DNA from: Tamarix chinensis
Lineage: Eukaryota; Streptophyta; Magnoliopsida; Caryophyllales; Tamaricaceae
Length of the DNA stretch: 64,000 nt
NCBI GenBank assembly: GCA_030549775.1
Contig: CM060175.1
Location: forward strand, 102,344,922 to 102,408,921
Direction: 5' to 3'
Shown one piece after another: positions 47,456-59,761 of the stretch (its first letter is position 1; every line of letters starts with the position of its first letter). A model generated the notes under the pieces. It searched no databases and had not been told where the DNA came from. It saw only the letters and a list, made by a program, of their open reading frames with translations. The translations under genes and the position numbers were made by a program.

Positions 47456-49952
47456 GGACAGCTTATGACGTACGCTCATGGATATATATATATACCGATT
47501 GATGTTATTAAATATAAATCCACACCCCCTCCCCAAAAACAAAAAAAACTATTTTTACTTTACTAACAAATGTCGCTGGATAATAGGTAGAAAAAATAAT
47601 TTAAGAATAACCTTCCTCAAACTGGTTAGAGGAGTCCGTACAATGCATGGGTAAAACTAATATTTTTGCATCTATTTTTTGTACATTATCTTAAGAAAAA
47701 AATAAAATTAAAAATAAATAATTCATTAAGTGTGACCTTTAAGTGATTAATGTATAAATATAGTAGATTCTTATTGAAAATAATAATAATAATAATATCT
47801 GAAAATAATTATGACAAAATTTTAAAACTACTAGTACCGCCGGGATTTGGAATGAAGGAAATTGATTGGATAAAAAAAATAGCGTGGTCACTATTTAATA
47901 AATAAAAAGAGTAAATTAGCACAAATAGAAGAATATTTTAATTAGGCGAACCAACCAATATTCTATTATGTTTTTATAAATTATGTTTTCATAAATATGA
48001 CAGAGTGTAACCAATGCTCGACGTGTTTAATTACAAGCAAACGAGGGGAAGAATATAAAAACTAGAAATCTAAGTAAATTTTTCATTAAGTGTGGCTCTT
48101 AAGTACTTCTACATATAAATTATGTATGGGTAAGATAAAAGGAACTCCCATTATGAGAGAAAAAAATGACTATGGATTAATTTAGGGCACTACATTGGTT
48201 CTAGCAATTAAATTTATATAAACTATAATTATTAATTTTCAAAACTTATATTAACATCTTAGAAATGGTTCATGCATTAATTTTCATTTTGAAAATTTCT
48301 CAAAACTAAAGGAAGATAAATATCTATAACGAAATACATTCCAAAAGGTTAAAAAATTGGCCTAAAAAAAATACAAGTATGAGTTTAATTTAATGTGAAT
48401 AAGAATTTTATCACGTTATTTTTTTTTTCTTGCCTAAAATTAAATGCAATCAAAGTAAAAGTAAAAATTAAATAGACACTATCAATATTATTTGGCACAT
48501 TTATATTCTTTATAAACCCTAGCTTTAACGGCAACAACATATATGTATATCCATAATCCTATTCCCACATTTAAAGGTCCTTAGTATATTTGTTTATGGA
48601 ACATTATAACTTTTTCTGTTTGGACTAACACCTTAATGGCCCTAATAAATAGTTGTTAGGATTTACTAGCTATATCAAAAAGCATTGCAATTGTTATTAC
48701 AATTGTATCAAACAATACATATGATATGATGAATACGTGTATCATATATTAAGGGGATATATTTAAATAAGTATATTTGAGGAATTCCATTGATGAATAA
48801 AGTAGTAAATATATATAATTTGTAAATAATATTGAAATTTGTTTTTAGACTAATCGCTATACATTAATAAATATAATTAATTAGATAAACATCTTCACCA
48901 AGTTGTAACCCGCTAAATTAAATCAAAATAGAAATCGTATATTCCTTACGATAAATACAGAGTTGAGAAGCACGTATTTCGAAACAAAATTAACTTGCGA
49001 GAAATGTCATCAGTCGCTAGTTCGCTACGGAGGTAGCAAGAGAGAATAAGGGTGAAGAGAGTGGGGAGAATGAGAAATAGCGTGATAGCTCCTTAAGTAA
49101 TTCAATATATATGTGGAGTGGATTTTTATAGGCAAAAGAAAATTTTAGGAATCACGAAAAAAAAAATTTTAAAATTATTAGTACATTTATAATTTGGATG
49201 GAAAGAAAATGAAAAAAAAAATGAAAATGAAAGGAGTAAATTGAAAGAAGAATATTATACATGAACCGTGCAGCAATATTCCGTAATGTTTTTTATAGAT
49301 GTGGCAACGTGTAACACATGTTTGACATGTTTTATTACGTGAAACAAGAGAGAGAAAGAGAGAGGGACAAAAAAAAGGGAAAATTGTAGAAATTGAAATT
49401 GATGGCCCATTAAGCATGGATATTTTGAATGCAATATTTTCTCGACCTGCTTTATTTCAGGAAAAGAAAAGAAAAAGGAGAAATTAAAATAAACAAACCA
49501 TTATGTATTGGCATTAAGTATTATTATTATCATTAAGTATTATGAATTGGATGGTCGAAAATGAAATGAATTGATGGACTTGACACTTAAATGATATACT
49601 TTATTATTATTATTATTAATAGTAATAATAATGATAATAATGGAAATAACGAATAAGAACAATGTGAAGCGGTTTACATATGGGCTGAACTTATTCAGCG
49701 TGTGATACCGTATTGTAAGTTCATAAATTCCCATGCCAAACAAAAAGGTCGATGCATGGGGGATTAATTATCACGTGGATAGGAGCGCGGGACAAAGAAT
49801 GTGATAAACGGAGAGTCAAATAGAGATAGGACCAGGAGGAGGAGGAGTAGTACGTACGTAATTAGAAGGCGGAGGACGGGAGGAGTGACTGAGACAGCCG
49901 GGGTGCAAAGCACAATCCAAGTTGCAATACTCTCTCTGATCACGCATCTACA
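47456..49952. other. AT-rich intergenic DNA with simple repeats, no gene
   Basis: Includes TTA/ATA-type microsatellites near 49592-49640 and several A runs. No gene is supported. Confidence 0.6.
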
Positions 49953-49993
49953 ACACACACAGACAGACACAGACGCAGACGCAGACACAGATC
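49953..49993. repeat. CA/GACA microsatellite
   Basis: ACACACACAGACAGACACAG-type run, slightly interrupted, followed by an A-rich tract. Confidence 0.85.
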
Positions 49994-50230
49994 CAAAAAA
50001 AAAAAGAAAAAAAAAGCGGTAGATGGTGGTAGAGGACAGGAGAGAGAACTGCAGTAGTAAGGTTCACGTTGTACTGGTATCTATCCATCGGCATCATCAT
50101 CCTCACAGAAATGAAAGACAACTGAAAACACACGGGATGGAAATTACTATTAAAAGCCTCCCTTCCCCCACCCCCATACACGCACAAAAAAAAAAAAAAA
50201 AAAAAGTCTCCGTCTCTCCCTCCTGCAAGT

Positions 50231-50295
50231 ACTTGCAACTTGCAAAGCGATAACGACAGGTACACTACTTGCAACTTGCAAAGCGAGAACGACAG
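50231..50295. repeat. 29-bp direct repeat with GCAACTTGC motif
   Basis: Two copies of ACTTGCAACTTGCAAAGCGA and its extension (50231-50259 and 50267-50295), one base different. Inverse copies of the core occur at 50409-50422 and 50431-50444, and another forward double copy at 50751-50769. Confidence 0.85.
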
Positions 50296-50769
50296 TATTA
50301 GTTTTCGTTTGCTTAGCTTTGCATACTCTTCCTTCCCCCCTCCACCCTGGGGTCTATCTTTGCTGTAATTTCTAAAGCATTGTTTTGAAAAAGCCAAAAC
50401 GGTCCGACCTGCAAGTTGCAGGCTAAAGGTATGCAAGTTGCAAAATTCGTTCATAAAAGAAAGGAAAAAAGGCACGTACCATATATATAAATATACATTG
50501 ATTCACTGTTATACCCCGCCTACCTACCGAGGTTAGCTGGACTGCATTTAATTAATTCTCAAGGGTCAAGTAGAAGCAGCAACAAAACAATGCCGCCTAA
50601 TCTAGCTTCCGCTCTCCTTTATTTCTTCCTTCTATACGTATACATTTTTAGTTTTTTACCCCCTCCCCCCCCGCTTTTTTCTCCTACTTGCCCTTTTCAT
50701 AACATTATTATTATAAACAGCTCCAACCTCATAAATCAATACATATCCGGTTGCAACTTGCAACTTGCA

Positions 50770-52591
50770 TATATATAATTACTAATAGTAGTATATTTCC
50801 TCTCCATCTCCCTCTCCCTCTCCCTATATATATATATACACTTCTATCTAGGTCTAATTTATACCAGTATTATACTATTTAATGCACCAAACTTTTATAT
50901 TATTCTATGGAATTTCTTTTCTCAAGTCCTCTCTCTAACGAATTGATGACAGGAAGAAAGAAAAAACCTAAGTGCTCGTTTGTTTGATACGGGGTAATAG
51001 AGATAGAAAATTTACCCTCATATTTTATATATTTTGTATAATTTATTTAAAATTAAATATTTTTATTCTAATAACATGCTTGTATATCAGTCCAATAAAA
51101 GAACAGCGGGTAAACAAGTATGCAATAATAAATAAAATTTAAAAAAAAACTTAGCATTAAAACAAACGCTTGGAAGTATAAAAAAAAATTTACAATTAAT
51201 ATGTTGCATACATAGATAGATGCACGGCACCATATGGGATGGGAATAGAATATATTTTGCTTGGGACAATAAATTAATCAATGATGCACAGGCCTGACAA
51301 CTTACAGCCAGTCCTTATTACTTTTATATACAAATATATAAAATTTTAATAAATAAATAAAAATGACCAGAAAAAATACGCTCGCCAAATACAGCAGCAT
51401 CTCATATGATTACGTTCCTCACATCTTGTCAACCATCCCCTCCTCGTCGTCAACTATCTGAATCTATCATCACTTTAGATCATTTCTGCACAGAGTAAGT
51501 AGATCCATATGTTGATCCACTGGTTCAAACGTAGAGAGCCATTTTACACAAATGAAATGGATTACCATGTTTGTTGGCCAGTCTTCACGGTAGTTTCGTT
51601 ATCTGCTTGCTTAATTCGATGATTACTTCTTCCATATACAAACCACTTGCATGCATCAGCCTAGTTTTATATGATCACTGACCTAATCCCCAGCTCATAA
51701 ACCATAGTAGTAGTTTAGCTGCCGCCCAAAATACTCAATTCATTGCCCCTTCTTAGTTCTTACCCCCTTCGTCAATAAATAAATAAAAAAAAACAATTTA
51801 TCCCCGTACTCCATGACCAAGAGACTGGACCATTGTTAATTGTTATAACCCGCCCATCCAGCTACAACTTGCGCGCAGCATATCCACCGTTACCGATGCC
51901 AAACACATCCCCACTCCTACCCTATATGTGTGGCCATCATCGTCGTCTTCGCTCCGAAACTCATTCAATCCACAATCTCTATTAGTACGGTAAAAAAAAT
52001 AAATGAAATATAGCGCAAACCGCCAAGAAAGTACGAGCAATAACAAAAAAGGAAAAAGAAGGGAAAAAAAAAAAAGACGAGATTGTTTCACACAGAATAA
52101 TATATGCAAGATAGTATAGCATATTTTCTGACGGTGCTCTAGTATTAAAACACTACTAGAAGTAGAAAATTGGATTATATAATAATGATTAAGGCACAAT
52201 AATAACAATGGTGATGGTGGTCACAGAAAATACTCCTGACAAAACATCTCCGGTACCGGAACAATGGCCCCCAAACACCTTCACGGAAAATTACATCGAT
52301 CATACAATCAGGAGAGCAAGGCAATCAGCCAAGCACAGACTTCAACAACCCTGCGAAACGATCTTTCTTCCGATTCGTCACCAAATACCGCATCATAAGG
52401 CAAAAAAACGAATCGCCAGTGACTCACAAACGATGCCATGTCGTGACAAACATAATTTTAAAGTGGACAAAAGAAAAAAAAAAGACGACACAATCTATGC
52501 ACCGTCCCGGCAAAATCACAGCCTGGAGAGAAGATCAAGCAGACGCAGCAACAAGGGAAGAGAGGAGAGAAATTACAGCAAATTCTTCATC
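50770..52591. other. Intergenic DNA downstream of the PYL gene
   Basis: Contains CT-rich and TA-rich simple sequence (50800-50840). The final few hundred bases should include the 3' untranslated region of the PYL transcript. No other gene is supported. Confidence 0.6.
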
Positions 52592-53302
52592 TCAACAGTC
52601 TAGAGATGTTTGGCCGGATCTGTTATTTTCTCGCCTCGCCAAATTCTCAGCGATCTGTGCTAGAGACTGAAGATTACATCTCACGATCGTATCGACAAAC
52701 ACGCACGTTTCCTCCTTCGTATTCCCCGTCGGAATATCCACCACATAAGACTCCACAACAATGGTCGATCCTTCGCCGCTCTGATGCAGCGTCGTCACCG
52801 ACCGGTAATTCGACAGCCGATGATCTCCGCCAACAACACTAAAGCTCATCACGTGGCGTTCGTCATCCAATATTTCCAGTCTTTCGGTACTGGTAGCCGC
52901 CGGCAGACCTGAGATCACATGGACCTGACGGAGTGTGCCGACATCGCCGTCGCCGAGAAGGACGCGGCAGCTCTTGACGAAGTGTTTGTAAGCTTGAGGA
53001 TTGTCGAAGCGACGGACGACGGACCAGACGATGGGAATAGGTGCGTTGATTTCTTGTATAACGGCCGAACACACTTGATTCTGGTTTACATCGTGCGTGT
53101 GGTATCGGAAGATCGTGTCCGGGATCTTGATATCGAATTCGTCGGCCGCACATGAGAGTGGAGATCTTTGCTGTGGTTGGCCGTGGTGAGATGGCACGCT
53201 GACGCTGCTGCTGGTGGTGGTGGTGGTCGTGCCGCACATGGCGACGGTGGTAGGGGTTGTGTGGTTGTTGATCCGGTGGAGTAGAACGGCGGATTTAGGC
53301 AT
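52592..53302 (-). CDS. Abscisic-acid receptor PYR/PYL/RCAR, PYL4/5/6-like
   Basis: A 236-residue START-like ligand-binding protein that binds abscisic acid in cytosol and nucleus and then inhibits clade-A PP2C phosphatases, releasing SnRK2 kinases. Family landmarks by residue: gate loop SGLPA 131-135, latch HRL 161-163 followed by NYRS (Tyr166), the Lys that contacts the hormone carboxylate (Lys110 in HFVKSC), Glu184 in VVESYVVD, and the C-terminal helix from VFVDTIVRCNLQSLAQIAENLARR with Asn210. All contact positions I can place are present. It is intronless, as is usual for the PYL4-6 group. The N-terminus (1-55) is Thr/Ser/Pro-rich and makes the protein about 20-30 residues longer than Arabidopsis PYL4-6. 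The first ATG (53300-53302) gives MPKSAVLLHRIN, a start conserved in this group. Intact and flanked only by transposons. Confidence 0.96.
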   Translation of the reverse strand: MPKSAVLLHRINNHTTPTTVAMCGTTTTTTSSSVSVPSHHGQPQQRSPLSCAADEFDIKIPDTIFRYHTHDVNQNQVCSAVIQEINAPIPIVWSVVRRFDNPQAYKHFVKSCRVLLGDGDVGTLRQVHVISGLPAATSTERLEILDDERHVMSFSVVGGDHRLSNYRSVTTLHQSGEGSTIVVESYVVDIPTGNTKEETCVFVDTIVRCNLQSLAQIAENLARRENNRSGQTSLDC

Positions 53303-53458
53303 TGTGTGGTTTTCGATTTTTGATTCAGGAATCAGGTTTATCGAGCTGTTGCCTTTTTTGAGAAGAAAAAAAAAAAGATTAACTTCTTAGGAAGAGGTGT
53401 GGGGTGGCCGGGAGGAAGGAGAGTGGGGTTTAGTAAAGTTATGGCGACTTCTAGGCTG

Positions 53459-53469
53459 TATATATATTA
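53459..53469 (-). promoter_or_regulatory. TATA box of the PYL gene
   Basis: TAATATATATA on the minus strand, about 157 bp before the start codon. A pyrimidine-rich leader (minus-strand T/C run at about 53357-53380) follows, as in many plant 5' untranslated regions. No clear ABRE cluster was identified close by. Confidence 0.6.
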
Positions 53470-53499
53470 GGACGAAGGTCGTGGAGAGTGAAGAAGGAT

Positions 53500-54705
53500 G
53501 GGAAGGGTCGGTCACTTTCTGAAAATTACAGAGGAGGTGGGATGTGGACATTTTCCTATTTTATTAAAACCAAAAACAAAATATAAAAATCTCAAGTGGG
53601 CAGGTAGGGAGATAGAGAGAGAAGGGTTGGTCAGATTTTGGAGACGGGGAGGGCAAGAGACAGGAAGATTTTATTAACCCCCATGTCCATGTGGGGCAAT
53701 TTAATATTCACGTCAAGTTGAAATTTTCATTTATTTATTTCCCAAATGGCCAAAATACGGGCCTTCTCATTGGTTTATTCCATTGGCTGCAACTTACATA
53801 AATGTCCCCACTCTATTGCTATGGAGGGGCATCGAAGGTTTCGAGTCTTTCTTCTTCCACTACTTCTTTTCTTCTGGATAAAGACTTGAAGCCCTTAGAC
53901 AGGAGCCGAGGGTCATTACTCATTAGCGGCGCCTCAGACGGCGTAGCACGAAAATAAGGTCCGGGATGCTAAAATAGGACCGCATAGTTCGGCTGGTATC
54001 ACGTCGTATGCTAAGACATATATCGAGATTTATCCCATCTACGATTTTTCTACCGGTAAGATACGGAAACTCTCGGGAGGAGAATTTTATCTCTTGGGAT
54101 GCTAAAATAGAGACGTTAGAAGATAACAAATATCAATTTAAAATAATATAAAAATAAACAAGTTAGAAAATGATATAAAAATTACATAATATATAATAAG
54201 TAAAAGATATTTATATTTATTATAGGTTATCTTTTTACACTAGAATAAGCTTATTTTTAGTATTTATCTAACCTAAAATAAAGAATTACAAATGTTATAA
54301 CCAACTTTTGGTAATTACTTTTTTACGATCCTAACTAGAAGCAATAATTGAAATCTCAGATTCTTCGTTATTATAGTCTATTATCTAACAAATATATTAG
54401 AATAAATGGGTTTATCCTTATTCTCCTTTCTCCTTACTAATCCGAACAAGTTGGTTATTCAAAAAAAAAAAAAAGGGATGATCCTTATTCAAAATAGCAG
54501 CAGTCGGGCACTCAAAAAAGAAATAGATAGCAACACGACATCAAAGGAAACTAGAGACGACAATGTCAACACACATCATCAACCTGAGCATGAAAGTTGA
54601 AGAACAACGGTGGAGGTTTGAGGACAACTGAAGAGCAAGGAAAGTTGAGCACAAAGTTAGATGGTAAGATCACAATGATACCATAAATTTATTTTATTTG
54701 ATTTC
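53500..54705. other. Upstream intergenic DNA, no gene seen
   Basis: GC-richer near the promoter, then a short segment (53920-54125) with GGGATGCTAAAATA twice (53964, 54097), perhaps a MITE remnant, then AT-rich DNA. No gene is supported. Confidence 0.5.
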
Positions 54706-55244
54706 TATAGAGTCTTGCAGTGAATGTATCAAGTATTAAGAATCAAAAATGATACTTTAAGAGAAACTAAAGAACACTCCTTACTGAGAATCAAGAATAC
54801 AACAATCACTTGACTACAATCTAGAAATTCACTATCATATGTAATCAAGAAAGTAAAGAGAATAATCTATAGCTTTAGTGATACTCAATCTATCAATGAC
54901 AACAGGCATTCAATCAAGAGCCACTCAATTTTGAGTTTCTTGATCTTATATTATCCTCTGAGATTACCTATTACCTAGCCTTTGGTTTTAGCCTATCCCT
55001 TTCTCTTGTTCGACACACCCTTATCTACCTTAAGAGCTCTTATATATATATATACATACATACACTCATACAAGAAAGAAAAACAGAGAAATACAAACCA
55101 ATCAAAAACTACTCACTCAAGTCATCACATCTGCTAAAACGACACACTTCAGCCTTGTGTGTTAAAACGAAAATAACAACTAGCTATAATTTTGTATAAG
55201 AAAAGTATCGATGTTCATGTGAACGATTTCCATGTCTATCTTCA
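54706..55244 (-). repeat. Copia 3' LTR
   Basis: 539 bp, starting (minus strand) TGAAGATAGACATGG and ending near GACTCTATA. It is similar to 59214-59761 throughout but with many substitutions and a shorter TA run (55035-55052), indicating age. Confidence 0.9.
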
Positions 55245-55511
55245 CAATTCTCCACCTCGTGTACATAGCATATATATAACATGAGCTTACAACAATATTC
55301 AAATTTACACCTTAACACTAATTTTGAAAGCAATATTATCCTCGGTACGTATCCTCTCAAGGATGAAACTATCACCTCTAATCACCTCTCAAATGAAATT
55401 TAGCTTCACATCTAAGTGTTTTGTCCTCTCATGATAAATTAAATTTTTACTTAAACATAAAGCACTTTGGTTATCACACCATATCATTATAGTCTTCGGA
55501 ATAAGCTTAAA

Positions 55512-56900
55512 TTATTTCATTAACCCTTTCAACCACATTGCCTCCTTTATAGCCTCTGTATAGCTAATATACTTGGCTTTAGTTGATGATAATGTCACAA
55601 CCAGCTGTAACAAAGATTTCCAACTTATGATGCAAACACTTAGTTGAAATACATAACCTGATTGTGATCTTTTAGTGTCCAAGTCACCAGCATAGTCTGA
55701 ATCAGTGAAGCCTTGTAAATCAAATTGATCATTTGAACCTCTACCGAACACCAGTCCAAATCTTCTTGATCTGGCTAAATATCTGAAAATCCATTTGACT
55801 ACCTTTTTGTGCTCTATTCTAGGTTCAGACATGAATCTACTTACCATGCTAATTGCATAAGCTAAATTTGGGCTTATACAAATCATCAAATATATCAAGC
55901 TTCCTACAACATTTTGGTAAGGTATTCTCTCCATAAACCTCCTTTCCTCTTCAGTCTTAGGAACTTAATCTTTACTGAGCTTGAATTGTACTTTCATGGG
56001 TTTTGGCACTAATTTTATTCCATAATAGCCAAACCTCTCCAGTATCTTATAGACATATGAGCTCTGAGATAGAAATAATCTCCTATCCCTCCTCTACCTT
56101 CGAATTTCCATACCTAGAATCTTCTTGGTTGCCCCTAAATCTTTCATATCAAACTCCTTCTTCAGTAACATCTTAACTTGATGAATATGTTCTCTACACT
56201 TACAAAAGCGAGCATATAATCCACATATAATAGTAGAAATACACTATCAGCTCCTTTCTCATGTTTATGATAAACACATGAATCAAAATTTTTTTTCTTG
56301 AACCTAATGCCCTTCACATACAAGTCAAACCATAGATTCCATTATCTTAGGCTTTTCTTTAGCCCAAACAAGAATTTTTTTCTCAGAAGACACACCCAAT
56401 CCTCATTGCCTTTCTCAGCATATCCAAGAGTTTGCTTCATATATATCCTCTCATTAAACTAACCAAAGAAAAAATTTATCTTGACATCCAACTATTCCAA
56501 CTCTATATCATTTATTGTATCCATCACAAACGCACTCTTAATTGAGGTATGTTTCACTACTAGTGCAAATATCTCTGTGTATTCCATCCCGTCTTCCTAA
56601 GTGAAGCCTTTAGCCACTAACCTGGCCTTAAACCTTAACTTCTGACTGATTTTAGGAGACTCCTTCAGTTTATATACCCACTTGTATCCTACCAGTGTCT
56701 TATTTTTAGGTTGGATAGATAGTATCTAGGTGTTGTTCCTATGTAGAGAATCCATTTATTCATCTATTGTTACAATCCACTCTTTGTTACTCCTACTCGA
56801 AATAACTTCTTTATAATACTTATCTGCTACATTTGAGGCATAAGCAACAATATCAACATAAGAAAACCTACTTGGAGGCTTTATATCTCTCCTTTGTCTG
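55512..56900 (-). pseudogene. Copia reverse transcriptase and RNase H (broken)
   Basis: The RNase H end is well preserved (55512-55934): NVVGSLIYLMICISPNLAYAISMVSRFM, FTDSDYAGDLDTKRSQSGYVF, LSSTKAKYISYTEAIKEAMWLKGLM. The RT further up (55940-56900) is fragmented. Its active-site box reads YVDYML where YVDD is required (about 56213-56227), so one catalytic Asp is Tyr. Confidence 0.88.
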
Positions 56901-56940
56901 TTTTGAGCTAGCTGATACCTAGGTAAGATTTCAGGGACAT

Positions 56941-57984
56941 CTAGATTATCTTCACAATTAGAGTCAAGAATAGATGGTGTGTTGTTTCCATAATTTTCTT
57001 AAATTTGATCACTATTGGACTCCACCTCAAGATCAATCTTCTCATTTGTATATCCATTATGCTGATCAATTTTAGAGAAATGATTCTTATAGAACTCAAA
57101 CTCTCTAAACTTAACATCCCTACTAACAAATATTCTAGAATGTTTATTATCCAATATTAGTAATTTATAACCTTCCGTACCTTTAGGATATCTAAGGAAA
57201 ACACATTTCGTTGCTCTTGATTCCAGCTTCCCTTCATTGTTATATGCATAACATATGCACCTAAGTACCCTCAAATATCCATAGTCTCCTGGCTCACCAC
57301 ACCGCCTTTCCATTGGAGTATCAAAATCTATAGCACTAGAGGGACATCTATTGATAAGATGGCATATCGTTTTTGCTACATCTAACTAATATGATTGAGG
57401 CAATCCAGAAACAACCATCATGCACTTGAGCCTTTCCATGATGGTTTGATTCATTATTTTGGCTAATCCATTTTGTTGAGAAGTTCCTTTGACTATAAGA
57501 TACTTCATGATCCTATTAGCTTTACATAGTCCATTATATTCTCCATTGCATAATTCAAGACCATTATCGGTTCTTAACTTATTGATTTTCCTCCCAATTT
57601 GAGTCTCCACTAATGCCTTCCATTCATTAAAGTAATGAACAACTTATCCTTTCCTTTTCAAAAAAAATATATCCACATACGCTTAGTATGATCATCAATT
57701 AAGAAAAGAAAGTACTTTGCTCCTCTATTTGGTGATGCCCTTGCAGGTCCCCAGAGATTTGAGTGTACATAATCAAGAATCTCTCTGGTTATATGTGTGT
57801 TCTTTGAGAACTTCAACTGGTTATCCATTCCAAAGATGTAATCCTTGCATAACTTAAGTTTTGGTAGACTACCTTTGCCAGACACTTCGTTCTTCTCTAG
57901 AAGTTTTAGACCCCATTCACTAATATGTCTAAGTCTATGATCCCATAACATTTCATTATTGACTTCCATTTCTTCAATAGTCAC
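56941..57984 (-). pseudogene. Copia integrase (broken)
   Basis: In order: a zinc-binding region (WDHRLRHISEWGLKLL...CKDYIFG, where the second Cys of C-x2-C is Tyr), the catalytic core with HSNLWGP (first catalytic Asp now Asn), LRTDNGLE (second Asp kept), TSQQNGLAKIMNQTIMERL (catalytic Glu now Lys), then the C-terminal KCVFLRYPKGTEGYKLLILDNKHSRIFVSRDVKF. Stops separate the pieces. Integration activity is excluded. Confidence 0.88.
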
Positions 57985-58128
57985 AGATATGTTTAATTAT
58001 GGGATAGAACTTCCTTTCAGCACATATAACCCATTTACTCGAACCCTTTTCAGCATCAACATTGAGGCTTTTGTTACTCTAAGCACACCCTTCTCAACTT
58101 TAATGCAATAACCTTCATTAGCTAAGGT

Positions 58129-58461
58129 TTATAGTGAGATTAAATTCCTCTTAAGCTTGGGCACATGCCTAACATTATTGAGGATAAAATTTGAACCAGG
58201 TGATGAAGTAATTGTAATTATGCCAATACCAAATATTGGGCAGGACTTGTTATTGCCTAAAAAGACATGTCCTCCATTTGTTTCCTCATATTCAGCAATT
58301 TTTTTCTTGTCAGGGCACATATGGTAAGTGCAACCTGTGTCCAACACCCAACCATATGAGCTTTGTGCAGTTGATATCATCAAAACCTCTGCACTGTAAT
58401 AACCTTCACTTACCAGATCCACATCCCCATAATCTTGCTTCTTTCCACCATCCTTTTTCAT
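58129..58461 (-). pseudogene. Copia aspartic protease region
   Basis: WVLDTGCTYHMCPDKK contains the DTG active site (58333-58341) of retroviral-type aspartic proteases, followed by HVFLGNNKSCPIFGIGIITI and NVRHVPKLKRNLISL, the usual flap and linker to the integrase. The frame is open here. Confidence 0.88.
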
Positions 58462-58475
58462 GGTTGAACTCCCTT

Positions 58476-59010
58476 TTTCTTTGCCAAGACATTCCTTTTT
58501 GTAATGCCCTCTTTTGTGGCAGTGAAAACACTTTCTTTGTGCCTTACTATATGATTGAGACCTACTTCGAATTCCTTCTTTCTTTCTTTTCAGGTCTTCA
58601 TCTCATATACAATCCTTCAGGCACTATGTCTTCTTTTTGTATCTATTTCTTTCTCTCCTTTGATATGAGTGCAGTCATCACATCATCTAGAGTAAGATCC
58701 TTATATCGGTACAACATAGTATCAATAAAATGTTCATACCTATATTGAGGAAGGGAGTTAAGCAAGATCACAATCAGATCTTCATCTTCGAGTTTAACAT
58801 AAATATTTTCAATATCAAGAATGATCTCATTAAACTCATCTAGTTGATCTTCAAGTCTCAGATTAGGCTGCATCTTATGAGAATAGATCCGTTGTTTAAG
58901 GATGGTTCTTTTAGTTAGTGATCTTGTCATGTACAAGGTTTTCAATTTAACTCAGATTCTCACAGCAATGGTTTCTTTGGAAACCTCCTTGACTACTCTA
59001 TCACCCAGGC
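58476..59010 (-). pseudogene. Copia gag with CCHC zinc knuckle
   Basis: The UBN2-type gag region is seen in LTKRTILKQRIYSHKMQPNLRLEDQLDEFNEIILDIEN and LLNSLPQYRYEHFIDTMLY. A zinc knuckle C-F-H-C-H-K-R-G-H-Y-K-K-E-C (about 58491-58532) with all four ligands follows after a frame change. Gag forms the particle and binds RNA. Confidence 0.85.
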
Positions 59011-59213
59011 ACAAAATCAGAGCACTATGTGCCTTCTCCATCAATTCAATTCCTTCAGATACTTTTTTTCTGCCAACACCAAGTGGAAACCTTATTGTAC
59101 CAACAGGGCTTTCATCTTTACTCTCCACACCGAGAAGTTGTTCTTACATATAAATTTATCCACATCAAATCTTACAGACCCCATCGATCTCTTTCTTTTT
59201 CTCTGATACCAAT

Positions 59214-59536
59214 TGTAGAGTCTTGTAGAGAATGTATCAAGTATTCAGAATTGAAAATGATGCTTTAAGAAAAACTCCATACTGAGAATCAAGAATACAA
59301 CTATCACTTGACTACAATCCAAAAATTCACTATTGAATGTAATTAAGAAAATGAAGAGAATAATTTTTAGCATTATTGATACTCAATCTATCAATGAATA
59401 TAAGCATTCAATCAAGAACCACTCAGTTTTGAGTTTATTGACCTTATTCTCTCCTCTGAGATTGCTTATTACCTAGCCTTTGGCTTTTGCCTATCTCTTT
59501 CTCTTATTCGATACATCCCTCTTTGCATTAAGAACT

Positions 59537-59573
<37 letters not shown>

Positions 59574-59761
59574 TACAAAGACTAATACAAGAAAGAAAGA
59601 CAGATAAATACAAACCAACCCAAAACTACTCACTCAAGTCCTCACGCCCCCTAAAATGACACACTTCAACCTTGTGTGTTATAAAGAAAATAATGACCAG
59701 TTATAATGCCATATAAGGAAAGTATCAATGCTCATGTGGATGATTTCCACGTCTATATTCA
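59214..59761 (-). repeat. Copia 5' LTR
   Basis: 548 bp, partner of 54706-55244. It contains a TA run (59539-59571). The primer site begins two bases inside the element. Confidence 0.9.

Larger units (their letters stand above)
54706..59761 (-). mobile_element. Complete but inactive Ty1/copia retrotransposon
   Basis: Two similar LTRs (54706-55244 and 59214-59761) enclose gag, protease, integrase, RT and RNase H in copia order on the minus strand. The primer site next to the 5' LTR reads TGGTATCAGAG (59202-59212, minus), complementary to initiator-methionine tRNA; a purine-rich AGGTGGAGAATTG lies beside the 3' LTR (55245-55257). Every domain has stops or frameshifts and several catalytic residues are gone. 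A 5-bp target duplication was not found (ATTTC versus TAAGT), so ends have decayed or recombined. Confidence 0.93.

Noticed and set aside
49953..49993. CA/GACA run as a regulatory element
   Set aside because: An ordinary microsatellite; no independent sign of function.
52208..52603. 131-codon plus-strand open frame next to the PYL gene
   Set aside because: Lies antisense to the probable PYL 3' untranslated region, with low-complexity composition and no domain.
52863..53237. Overlapping frames across the PYL coding region
   Set aside because: Shadows in other frames of a clearly conserved gene.
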